Shown here: piece after piece, positions 33,701 to 46,600 of the stretch
How the letters are laid out: each line of letters starts with the position of its first letter
How positions within the stretch are numbered: position 1 is the stretch's first letter
From: Phallusia mammillata
Taxonomy: Eukaryota > Chordata > Ascidiacea > Phlebobranchia > Ascidiidae
Assembly (NCBI GenBank): GCA_003260075.1
Contig: QLIY01000308.1
Location: 92,811 to 156,810 of the forward strand
DNA: 64,000 nt
Direction: 5' to 3'
Position numbers and translations under genes: made by a program
Notes under the pieces: generated by a model
The model's database searches: none
The model's input: only the letters and a program-made list of their open reading frames with translations
What the model was told of the DNA's origin: nothing

Positions 33701-36700
33701 CCTCATTTGATGTGTATGCATTTCGGTACAATAAAAGGCTATCGTCTCAAGTGTAGAAGTTTGTACCAAATTAAGTCCTTCGGTCTTTGAAACACTGTTG
33801 TGTTGCATTAAACTCGGCTAAAACATCTTGTTTAGAATGTATAGGACGTCGAAACGTCGGTGCAAAAATATAATTGCTATACGAGCTCTATAAAATTGAT
33901 ATTATGCCTGGCAGTAACAGCTTATAATAGGCCTATACAGGGTTTTTTTAAGGTTTGGTTTGGGTGACCGCTAAGTAGTTTTTAATTTACGGTCCCCCAA
34001 AACACCTTAAAAAAACACTGCCTATATCTTTTTTTGTGTTTGGAAAAAAACATTCCGTTTTGCCGCCGAATTTCTGTTGAATCCATTATACATGTAAACT
34101 AGTCCGTTGTAACATTTCTAATTGCATAAATCACCCTAAACAGGACATGTACTGTACCCATTCACTTTGCTATGTAACCATAGAGACACCGCACTTAGTT
34201 AGAAGCTATGTGGTAAATACAGCGGTCCCGCGAAAGTTTGTCTTTCCAGCTCCGACCAATTTACGCTGATTCTTGTGGTTTTTTGCAACTTGCACGTTTA
34301 ACTGAAAACTTGCATTTTCGTGGAATAACGGTTCGTTGCTGCTTTTTGGTTATTTAGCCGTTTTAGTGATTTTGTCGCTGCTATAGGGAGAATCGTAAAC
34401 GGTCGTTGGTAATATTGTGACATACCTACTACAGAAAATTAGTTCAAACTGCAATTATGTACGAGCAAAAGCTGGAAATGCGTTTCGCAGAAATGTTAGC
34501 TTTTGTCCCCACAAAAATCTGTAAAATTTAGGCCAATTTGGTCCATTTTTGAAAACTTATGTTGCATTGTTCTCTCCACATAACACTGGCTTAAAAAAAA
34601 CAAGTTTAAGAAATAAAACCAACCAAAATCTAATTCAAACTCTAGCAAACAGAACGGTTCGTTTTACAGTGCTTTAGTCGTGAATTACCCATAACAGATG
34701 GGCTTAAAATAGTCGCATTACATAAAGCCCAGCCACGGGTCGTAATTTGCCGGAACAGGCAGTTCGCAATGTGGCGATGCTACCATGAAAGCACACCTGT
34801 CGTGCTAACACGTTGTACTGAACCTAAATCCTTTGCCGCTCCCTATAATGCAAACTATATGAGTTGTTATACCAACCAGCCATTACTATAATATTATGGT
34901 ATCAACAGATTGTCGGATTGTGCGTTACAATGCTCATTGTCTTGTTTTAGAATGCTTGCATTGTTTTTTGGTAATGAACCCGCATGTCTACTTGTGAAGG
35001 GTCATTGCGCCAACAAATCCGTCAGCCGGTATCAATTTTTGACACAATTTTGGGGTGAAAGCTCTCAATATCCGGTTTCATGGTACTATTTTTCGTTATT
35101 GTCTTTAAATCAGGTTTCCCATTCCAACTGGTGTTTGGCGTTGGTGGTTCCGAATTTTAAGTCATTGACATGTTTAGTGGTTAGTTGATGGTTTGTTAAA
35201 ACTGACTTTAATTCGATTAGTTGGTGGTTTGTAAATATGCAGTGATTATTTCGGGTATAAACGACCTCTCTACTTTGGTAAATGTGTTTAGTCATGAGAA
35301 AGATTGGCTTTTAAACTTCAACATCGAAGGCACTAGCTGTTATCAGGGTTAAGGGGCTGACACACCTGCCTATATTTGTAACATATTCTATGCGTGGCTT
35401 TGAATGCAGATCAGGGCGTGGGGCGAATAACATTTGCATTGACATCTGTTTAGCTTAGCGGGTAAATTGGCGATGAAAAGGACATCATTGTTACTAAGTG
35501 CATATTCGGGGGCTACAACTATTTACCCGCTAAATAGATGTCAATGCAAATGTAGTTCGCCACCCCCGTGAAGAAATCTCAATACAATCACAAACTACGC
35601 CCTTTACAGCATTCAAAGCCACGCGTAAAATATGTTTAGCCGACAAACATTGGCAGGTGTGCCAGCCCCTTACCCCTGATAACAGCTTCGGTATGTCTTG
35701 GTCTTTTTTTACCATCAGCAAATCTCTTTGAACGTTCGTTTTTGCGGAACATTTCTAGAAACGAGATCAAGCTTCGATAACTTGAAAACCCATTTAGCGG
35801 TGAAATATGGAATTTTGTCGACCGTTTTTTTTTTCACCCCACAGCTAAAGCTGTAATTCACTTTAACTTTTAAACTACAATTAAATGCCCACAGATAAAA
35901 GAAACACCGCGACAATTGAAGTTGGTTTGTTTGGGTTTGAAAACCCAATTTGTCACTTTTTACGAAACTTTGTTGTCACAATCTCCAATAGGGTATGATG
36001 TCACTATTCGATGACGTAATACACTAATATCGCAACCTACCAGGCACCTCACTTTGGTGCAGAACAATGTAAATAAAAACAATATTTCCACAAAAAGAAA
36101 AAACGTATTTGGTGTAACTTGATTTTTCTCGAAAAAGGCTTTCAGATTTGGAAAAGTTTTTGGAAAGCGTTGGCTCTATTCCCGCTTTTTAGGGTTCACG
36201 TTCAGGACACCGTATTTCACATGTTTCCCAAACCACTTGGCATGAAATATCTGCACCATTTCCTCAAGGCGTGGAAACAACCCGATATGAACCCTCTTTA
36301 CCTTAAATCGTTTCCTCACTTTGACAGTCACCGGTTGGCAAAATGAAATCGACCGTTTGAGCCAAAATCCGCAGTGGCATTTAACAATAAACACGTTTCC
36401 TGAATAGGAAAGTGAAAACAAATAAGGAATGGGTTTGGTAATGTACGCTTTGCGACACATGTTTTACAATTTGTTTCGAATAGAGGTTCATTTTAATGTG
36501 CAGTAAATCTTAGTAAATCCAAAACCGTCTGGATCAAAAAATTGCCTGAATTAAGCGAAGATTCGGATTAACCGATATTGACTAGTTTAAGTCTTACCAC
36601 ATTACCAATTATTTGCACCTCAAGTTTTGTTCCAATTTGGTGAAGATCCGAATTAACCGAATCCGGTTTAACCGAGGTTTACTGTATTTTTATCACCAGA

Positions 36701-37608
36701 ATTTGGCAAACTGTACAAATGAATTTGGCAAACTGTACATTTGTACAAATGAGAATGCCCCAACCAAATATTCGAACTTTGTACAAGTACCGCAACCAAA
36801 ATAGAATAAATTTGTAATTTCTTTGGAGATAAAACCATTATTACACACTGGAAGCCATTGCTTTGTACATTACTAATTAGACTTAAGCCTATTTGGCGAT
36901 ATTACTGAGCAACCGCCGATCCAGGCTTACAATCCAATGACCTTATTGACCTTTTCCATCCTTCGTTGCTTTGCACAACTGCATCAGGTGTTTTGTAGCC
37001 CACACACACACACGGGTGCAGGAGTATTTACAGGTTAGTGTTCGTTACGTCGCGTGCTGGACTGCAAAGATTTTCGAGTGATAGTGTTAAACTGGCTGAC
37101 GACATAACTACGTCATTGCACCATATCTCTTATTTTCTTTCTCTTTATTTTTGCTCGACAGTGAAAGTAGTTTCTAATCCTACCACACGATTTTATGGAA
37201 AGGTCGCTAATATACTATCGCCTAATGCAGTAGCCATGGACTGCCAGTTTAATTAACAAACATCGTGAACCAGTCCTTTGTTAGGTAAAAATAAAGAAAG
37301 CATCTACAACAAGGATATTGGCTTGAATATATTCCCTCAAAACAGCATTTCAAGAGTGATATAAAATAACTGACAGATAACTGGCCAATGACTTGGATAA
37401 GCTTTTTTCGTATTGAATATACAATAAATTATATGCAACTTATTCCAGTTTATTACCAAATATAATTAACGTCTTGTAGACCACCTACAAAGTGATCATG
37501 GACCACTAGTTAAGAACCACTGGCATAATGCTTAACCTTAAACAGGGTTTAAATAAGTCTTGCGACACAAAAATCTTTAATCGCTTTTCGCGAAAGTTGG
37601 CAATGTAA

Positions 37609-37685
<77 letters not shown>

Positions 37686-40600
37686 CACGTCATTATGTGT
37701 AGTATAACAGTTCGTGAACGCGTTCAGCTTAAAACACAGTATGCTTTAATGTTCTTGGGTTTTAAAAGAACTTGTTTTTGGCACATCAACTCTTTTCCCT
37801 CTCTAATGTGATGCAGTATCAGTGACAACAGTCAGCCCAACCCAACCCGCCTTATCTGATGCGTGACAGCAAAACCTGTGTTTGTTGTGGTGTTGTGGGG
37901 TCAAAGTTCATTGGTTTGGCGGTGCAAGTGAAAATCAAGCGCTACTGTCATGATGAAAGTGGTTAACTGAATCCAGCATTGGTTAATAGATGTTTAGGGA
38001 AAACGTTCATGAAATATGATGTGGGTTTAAAGTTTTTAAGTACATTGAACCATGCCTAAAAGGTTACAACGTCAAAATCTTAAATTCGACCCAAAAGGTC
38101 AAAGATAAAACCGTTCAAAAATACATATTTTAAATTGATCACTATAAAACAAAATTGTAGAAAAAAAGAACACTTGTAATATTTCTTTCATTTGTTTGCG
38201 TTTACTTGTACCCACCAAAATATTTACATACGTTTGCGCTAAGGCGGTCCTAACCTTTATACAGTGATCCCATGTTTACAGTAACCGACCACCACTTGCA
38301 CTTAACTCATGCGTGAATTTCAGTAACTTTCACACACAATAGCAAATCGTCACTAAGACGCCGTTTTCGTGTTCAGAGCAGCCCATAACCGCTTGTATAA
38401 GTTCCCACCATGTATAGTTTGCATTCGGATTTGCTGCACAAAGCTTCTATTTTTCGTGCTTGCGTCCCATGAAGCTTATTCCCTGACCTTAACGTCAATC
38501 TAGGTGCGGTAGCGTTATTTTGGATGCGAGGTACGTCGTTTCACGACAAGCGTACGGGACCATAGTGCTTTGAATTTTATGTACATAGGGTTCAATATCT
38601 GTCATCTTTCACGTAAAATGGTGTTTGGTCGAGGAGAAATGAATTGGTCGTTAAAAGTGCTTGGTATTTTTTCGCGCTTCGCAGACACCACAATAATGTC
38701 TGAAAATCTAAAAGTCTCGCCTTGCCGACGACTCTGGACAATGTTTGTTGCAGTTTCGCATCCGCTGGGTAATACGGGTGGCGTAAAATGTAATTGCGCG
38801 GTATTTACTGGGGGGGGGGTCTAGCCGACGACCTTGGACAATGTTTGTTGCAGTTTCGCAACCGCTGGGTAATACGGGTGGCGTAAAATGTAATTGCGCG
38901 GTATTTACTTTTTACTACTGCATAAACATGTCAAATTGAACAGACATGTAAAACGTGTGTAGAAAATAGATGTTGTTTTTTTCGTAGCTCCCCAATTCAA
39001 AAGTAATTTCGTAAGCTTGATTTTCACCAAACATTACACTTTAGTATCGCAAAACGCTGCTTTGCAACCAATCTAAATCCAGGCCAAATTGATAATAATT
39101 CGTCCATCTTGCTAATGGTCGCATTTGTTCACAGCACAAACTACCTTTACCCCAAACAAACTTCTCATGTACCTTAACCGTTTGATTTCTCACAAATGTT
39201 ACGCAAATTAACCAGAAATCAACTGTGAACAGTCAAACACGCTGCTATGATGAATCACAAAATGCCTTCACCGTCAAGTTTTTGTTGTTGAGCTTTGGGT
39301 CTTTGATTCGCTTGATGCGCAGCAAAGGGTTTTTGCAGTAGAAAGCCGAGTTGTATCATCTTTGTCGTTAGTCAAATTTGCCACGCTGACAGTTGTATTG
39401 GCTTCGACCCAACGCTTGCAGTCATTTGGAAGGATTGTAGTCAATATAATTTGGCGCTCCCTGCATGTTTTCTATTGCCCTGGTTAGATTGCGTTGTAAT
39501 AAGCCTGCTTTTAAAACGGAAAAGGTGCAACATTTGCGTTTACGTTGGAAGGCAAATTTTGTCAAGGCGCAAAAAGGACAAGCGTAAAACTTAGACACCC
39601 CTTGCGTTAATATGTACTGGTTGCTAATGTCGTATTTTGTTTTATGGTACCTATAATCACAGCATTTAGCATTTTACCCTATACGTGCCGGCGCTCATGA
39701 CATGGCTACATCGTTCATTAAAAAAGATCACAAGCAAATATTTAGTAGATTTTTTTGCAGTTTTGGCTTGACATCAATATCGCAATGACATCTAGAACAC
39801 TATAGGCAGCAGTGATTGTTAAAACGTCTGCAGCAAAAATGTACTCGTTGTATGCAAACTCTTTGGTAGTATTGTTTGCAGTGAACAATTTATCTCTCAA
39901 GACATGTTTACGTGATATGTTTCATACCGCACAAAATAAGGCACTTTTGAGTTTAATAAATCAACCCATAACGTAACACGAATCCCAGCAGCTTGGATCA
40001 CACGTGACTTGAAATTGGGTACTTACAGGCTCAAATTATCGCTTTAACATCTGTGCGAGTGTAGTTTTTGCAATCTGACCTCTTGTTTTGCAGTCATGAC
40101 CTTTTTCCATCCATTACCTTTGCAAAACATTGCAACATATGCATAGACAAGTCAATACGATCTCATATAGGTGCAAACAACTTCACAACTTGACCACAAC
40201 TCCCTGTTGCACAAAAACATCAGGATTGCGGTTTTCCTATCACTTAAATTGTATTAATCACTTATTTTGTGGCTCTATGTTTATTTCAGTAGCGCCTTAG
40301 TATGCCCCTATGACGTCTGTTTGTTACGTCATAGAGGGGTTGTTTGTCTCCAAGGTGCTTTGAGTCGTTAATAGTGCGATTAGGTCCTAATGCTTGGGAA
40401 ATTAACAAGCTATATACTTGCTGTGTTGTGAATCACATAGAATTTTCTGATTACAACTTTTTTACATATATATTGACTCATGTACTATTAGGAGTAATTA
40501 TTTACTCTTCTGAAAAATCGAGTGTTTTGTTGCCCAATTCGTATGTTTAATATATATCTCATTCGACTTTCGGCGGTTTCTCCACTGAGCCTGTGTAGCT

Positions 40601-43600
40601 CAGTTGGTAGAGCACGAGTCCCGGAAAGACTTCTGTCGTGGGTTCGAATCCCACCACAGGCTAGATTTCTGTGCCTTGCCGCAATGCTTGGGAGACCAGC
40701 TGATTCGGTACACGGGTTAAACAGGCCTGCCGTACTATGATTTCTCTTGTATGTGTTGTTTACGCAATTAAATAACCATACATTGTATATTTCATGCAGC
40801 ACTGAACCCCGTACGGAGTTCGAACTCGACTCTTACGAGGATTCGCGCGGAGTAGTTCGTGGAATCAATCACATGCAACACATGTCAGGTATATCTGAGA
40901 ATGCAAAGTATTTTAACAGAATCGTATTACTGAAAAATTAATGAACGTAAGGCAAATGACATAATGCTGCACATGCTATACACCAGCAGTGTTCATCAAC
41001 CTTTGCGGAAGCCCCATGAACTATTTTAATTAATACAACTATTTAGAGGTTTTTTAGACCGGTTAGCAGACATGAAATTGAAATGTTATGCTAAAAACTG
41101 CAAAAGTAAATTCATATTTATAAGAACACGAAACAATTAGAAAACAGTGGTACATGGTATGTTATCATACACGTGTTAAAAATTATGCATTCTTATACAA
41201 CTTGTTTGGTTAAACCAGTGGTTCCCAACTTTTATCACCTTCCTCACTTAACAATTCAAAACGTGTACATTCCTCCCCAATAGACTACAAATAGAATGCT
41301 AAACCATACAAAGATAATTTCAAATTGGTTGTTTATTAACTTTATGGGTTCAATTCTTAGAGCTGAAGTGTCTTTTTGCAAAACACATGTACAAAAAATT
41401 AAAGTAATTTCCTACCCTAAAGTTTTGACATTCCTGCTCGGTTGGAACCACTGGGTTAAACCCTTATGCAACCCTCGCTACCCATGCGCCCCTGTGTCTG
41501 TTGTGGTCCACCTTGAGGTTAACTAAGGGCTGCTACACTCCCTTTACCCTTTAAACCTAATTTCGACAAGAATTTTAGTTTCCCAGGCACTATTGGATTT
41601 CCAAGTACACTATATTCAGTTTTTATTTTTGAGAGTTTCCTTTAAATTTGTAATGTTTGCGGGTTTCCTTTAATCCATTATTACGTCATTGCGCCACAGG
41701 AAACACACAAACTGGAAAAGCGTTGCGTTACGTCATCGACCAGGTGTTCGTGAGAGCTCGACCGGGTTCATCCAAGGTCGCGATCGTCATCAGCGATGGG
41801 CGAAGCCAAGACGAGGTATATCCTGAGCGTTAGAACCAAACCTTTTTTACAGTCTTTTGTTAAAATATAAAGGATGCCACTAAATTTAAAAGGAAAAAAA
41901 AACATTTCCAGTCAGTGTTTTACACACAACTTTCTTTGCTATATGAAGCAGGCAAAATTGCAGAAATGGATATTAAAAACTATATGCTATTGTTTAAAAT
42001 GTCGCATTCTTTGTTAGACATTACAAAATAAACCCGGCTTTTGATACCTTAGCACCAAGACTTTCCAGTATGAAGGTTTTGAAACGTTTTTGATACATTG
42101 ACATAGATTTGATTGTTGGCTCAACGCATGCTGTTCAAAATTAGTTGTGAACTTTTTTGGTCACGGGCTTTTCATAACCACTATAAACATGACAGATTTT
42201 AATATTGTACAGTTTAATACAATACGACCTATTCAAATCGCTCTATGCCTTAATGAAAAAGTTTTCACAGACAAGTTTTGGTGTGCTTATAAAAACGTGA
42301 CGGCGTGCTCAAAAACAAACCCAACCCGGGCTATTTCCATCACTTTAAGCTTTCCATGGGTCTTCAGCCCAACCTAAACCTCCGTATAAGTGTCAAAGAG
42401 CCACTAATTTCCGATGCATGTCTGTTTATTTGTGGTGTTTGATGTTGGGAAGTTGCCAGTTCCAAAAGTAGATTTCAAGACAAAAATCAAAGTAATAGCT
42501 TCAACTTGTCGATTTGCATTGTTTATCAGGCTTTTCCATCTCTTATCGGCCTGTCTTTCATCTTAAACTTACGGAATCGTTGAAATCGTTATCTAGAATG
42601 CAAACCACTCTGACAAGTTGCGAAAATAAATTGCGCGCTTTCCGTATCTTTAGCCGCCTTGCGTGAAACCGAATCAGCTGTTGCTGTTTGTACGAATGCT
42701 TGGACACTGTGGGTGGTATTAAATTGAATGGTAAACATTGCGAATGCTTTTGTTAAACCTTATTTAGCCTTTTGCAAGAAACATTGACTTGAAATGAAAA
42801 CAGTTCAATTGCGCTAATTTTTTGACGTGTGATTTTTGGTGCCTAAATTATTTAATAATTGTGCAAGGTTGTACAAACTACAAACACATAGAAACTCAAG
42901 AGGAAAGAAAATCGTGTGAAAAGGTTCCAATAAACGTTCGACAAAGCGAACACTGACAAATCACCTACAAACAATCGCATAGACACACTCAAAGAACAAT
43001 CCTACAAACAGTCCAACAAATCAATGCACACACAATTTCAAAAACAAACGGACACTTACAAATCACCTACAAACAATCGCATAGGCAATAACACACTCAA
43101 AGAACAATCCTACAAACAGTCCAACAAATCAATGCACACACAATTTCAAAAACAAACGGACACTTACAAATCACCAACAAACAACCGCACACACAATAAC
43201 ACAAAAAAACCACAGACAATAGGACACCTACAAAAAGAAACCCAAACAATAACTCCGAACCCACATACACACGTACACAACAAATGAACACACACACAAT
43301 TTCATCATATATAACATACAAACAAAAAACAATATAGCAGCGCCGACAAACACTCGAGCCCGCACACTTGAAGCCCACTGAACCCAGGAATCTAAATATA
43401 AGTAAAGCTTACGTCAGTATAACCTTCTACCACGCCCCTTGTTAACCCCACGTATGCTATACAGGCAAAACAAGCGGCCGCGGCCTTGCAGACTGAGGGG
43501 ATCGCTACTTTTGCGGTGGGCGTCGGTGATATGACGTCATCAGGTGGTGTGAGCGAGTTACGTCAGATCGCCAACATGGCTGACGACTCCGATAGCGTGT

Positions 43601-46600
43601 TCATGGTAAGGATTTTGGGTTCTTTGTTAGTTTTAACATTTAAATTGTTTTACCCTGATAAAGGCGACCTGTATCGGAATAAATATACATTTGCCAGAAG
43701 AGTTCTATAAACTTGATATTATGTCTGGCAGCAATAGCTTATGTATTGTTTTACCTAATTCTGTTAAAAAACGTGATAGTTGGGGGGGGGGGTTGATAAA
43801 GGCGACCTGTATAGGAAGTCGAAACGTCGAAATAAAAATACATTTGCCAGAAGAGCTCTATAAACTTGATATCTGGCAGCAGTAGCTTATGTATTGTTTT
43901 ACCTAATTCTGTTAAAAAACGTGATAGTTGCCGTGATGGAGACATTTCAGAAAATAATAAAACTAATTCTATATAGATCGCCTATTTGGAAGTTTAGGAG
44001 ATTAGGTTTGATACCCTTAAGCACATGCCAGGATTTAAACCTCTGGTCTTTACACTCCTATTTACAACAAAAATACATAAATATTTACTATACAGGTAGA
44101 AGATTTCCAATCTATCGGCAAAATTCAGGAGAAACTTATAGAAGCAGTTTGCGAACAAACAGTTAAAGGTAAATAGTAAATGGCTAAACGTTTTCTGGAT
44201 TAAAATTGTGGTTTTGCCCTTTTTGATGTTTAGAATGTCCTACTGCGAAAAACGACCTTGCTTTTGTGATTGACGCTTCGTCCACGATTGGCTATGAAGA
44301 CTTTGCAAAGGTACCTTATCTGTTTTATATTCTGAGGTTCTGAAATACTGTTCTTGTACACTTGGCATACAAGGTGTTTCGTATTGAGCTTTTTTTATAG
44401 CTTATTACTATAATTTTGGCCAAGTTTATGCTATAACGCAATGCGATTGTTTTCTTAACTGCGGTTATTCTCGCCATACATACACATGTTTATTCCGCAT
44501 ATATATGTGTCAGTTAGACTAACTTGATTTTTTTAATTTTCGGACTGTCGTGTCGTAGGTTAAGGCTTGGATGAAAAATATCGTGAACGCGTTCGATATT
44601 GGACCAGATCAGACCAGGGTTGCTGTGATCCAGTACAGTACTTACGTACAAGAGGAATTTAAGTAAGTTTGGTAATAAAACGTTTGGTAAACAATTGGTA
44701 ATAAAACGTTGGAAACCAGGTAAAATTTGCAAGAACGTTTTCAAGCAGTTTTTAATACAACAAAATCTAAAATGTAGGACTGCTTTAAACTGCTATCATC
44801 TCCATAGTGTAATCTACCTCACTAAAACTGTTAATATGACATGAGTAGCAGTAGCTCTTTAACTTTACTTTGTACTTCATAGTTTTGGTCAACTGTTGTC
44901 GAAGGAGGAAGTTCTAGCTGCAATTGATCGTATGGATTACGTGATGGGTGATACACACACTGGGGACGCTCTTATGTATTTGCTGGTAAGTTGCCTGTTG
45001 TTTTTACGGTTATCTCAGTTTGCATAAACACATTTAGGCAACCACTTGACTGATTGGTCTGAAATTTGCGGCATTTTATGACATAAAGATCTTGCAAGAT
45101 ATGCAAACTTTGCGGGTTCGATTCCCGTCGTAAAATGTATGTTATTATTGCTACTCTAATATACTTACATTTTTCATTAATGCTTTGGGTGTAGGACTTA
45201 TATAAATACGGTGAAATTAGATAATTAGAAGTTCGTTCGGTAAGTGGACTAGGGTCAACCATTATTCTGTCATCATATTTTTGTCATCAAACAATTTTGC
45301 AAAAATGACCTGTCTTTGAAAGTCTTCTTGCATGTAACACATATGCTTGAACTGATTTGCTTTTAGAACGCGGTATACACAGAAGGAACAGGCGATCGAC
45401 CGGACATCCCAAACATCGCCATTGTAATGACCGACGGAAAAGCTCAGGAGCGACATCTGGTGGAAACTGCAGCGCGGCGCGTTCACGATGTAAGAAGAAA
45501 TTAGAATGCGACATCCAACAATAATAAATTAGCTGTTTTAGTTTTCACTAAAGCAATAATGCCATTTTTGATTCCAACAAATTAATGATTTGAATTCTGG
45601 AAATGCCAAGGAATTTTATGTTCTGGCCTGGCGTGTTTTGTGTAGCTTGTAAAATCTGGCCTTTATGCCTTTGTTCACAGTAAAATGGTTTATGTTTTAA
45701 TTTTCAGGCTGGGATCACCGTATACACTGTAGGTGTTGCCGATTACAGTTTGGAGGAAATTCAAGTCATTGCGTCAGACCCCGACGAAAATTACGTCATC
45801 GAAGCGTTGGACTTCGATTTGATCGAAATGAAAAGGCTGGGACTGATCAAGGTAAAAACAACAAAACGATTCATGTGATCAATATACTAGTTCGCATGTT
45901 TGTTTAAAGCGCCAGTATGCAAGTTTATTTATCACAAGAAATATAAACTAAAGTGTTTTAGTTTTACAAAACTTGTTGTTTTTGCCTGAAAAAACATAAC
46001 GCGCTTTTAATACAGTTTAAAAGTTTTGCATTTCGAATGCTACGTGCAGACAGTGCTCACTGTTTCGGCCTGTAAGGTGTGATCAGTGTAGCTGGTGACT
46101 TGATGCTTTCCGAACTGATATTTAGATGTAAAACTTATAAGTTAGTGATTTTATGCACTGGGGGGGGGGGAACAGTTTAAAAGTTTTGCATTTCGAATGC
46201 TATGTGCAGACAGTGCTCACTGTTTCGGCCTGTAAGGTCTGATCAGTGTATAGCTTGTGACTTGATGCTTTCCAAACTGATATTTAGATGTAAAACTTAT
46301 AAGTTAGTGATTTTATGCACTGATATAGTCCAGTCGACTTATATATTTAGCCAACTATAGTTTTACTATTTAGGACTTTGATGTTTAATTCAACAAAAGA
46401 GGCAATGTGTTCGGGTTGTGCATTTTAGAACATCAACTCTAAATTAAGAAACCTTGACAAACTTTCTAATTACTTTTTTTCAGAGCATTTGCAGTGAAAC
46501 GGAACAAACTTGTCCGTCAACCAGCGCCGAGATTGTTTTTCTTATCGATGGTTCCAACTCGATCGGTTACGATAACTTTCAGAAGCTCAAACTGTGGATG

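Larger units (their letters stand above)
31671..40799 (+). other. Large intron 2 of the VWA/TSPN gene
   Basis: Nine kilobases without a recognised exon. It contains a short AAGGT element copy (33938-34020), a fragment with GACGTCGAAACGTCGG (33840-33920) shared with 43640-43890, a fold-back element (35335-35687), a pogo-like MITE (36499-36687), a CA microsatellite near 37000-37014, a 76-base G run (37609-37684), a bridged duplication (38718-38908) and a SINE (40589-40741). Confidence 0.7.

Noticed and set aside
37506..37688. Poly-proline protein on the minus strand
   Set aside because: It is just the translation of the 76-base G run, with no splice context or domain.
40589..40662. Functional tRNA gene
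   Set aside because: The arms fold well, but position 33 is not U, the apparent GGA anticodon would need a long serine variable arm that is absent, and the unit recurs with a shared tail at other sites, which marks a SINE.
42955..43200. CRISPR-like array
   Set aside because: Units are long, adjacent and homogeneous with no spacers, and the DNA is animal.
43024..43287. Tandem-repeat protein
   Set aside because: The 108-bp minisatellite keeps frame by its length alone. It sits in an intron between well-supported VWA exons, and no splice sites connect it.
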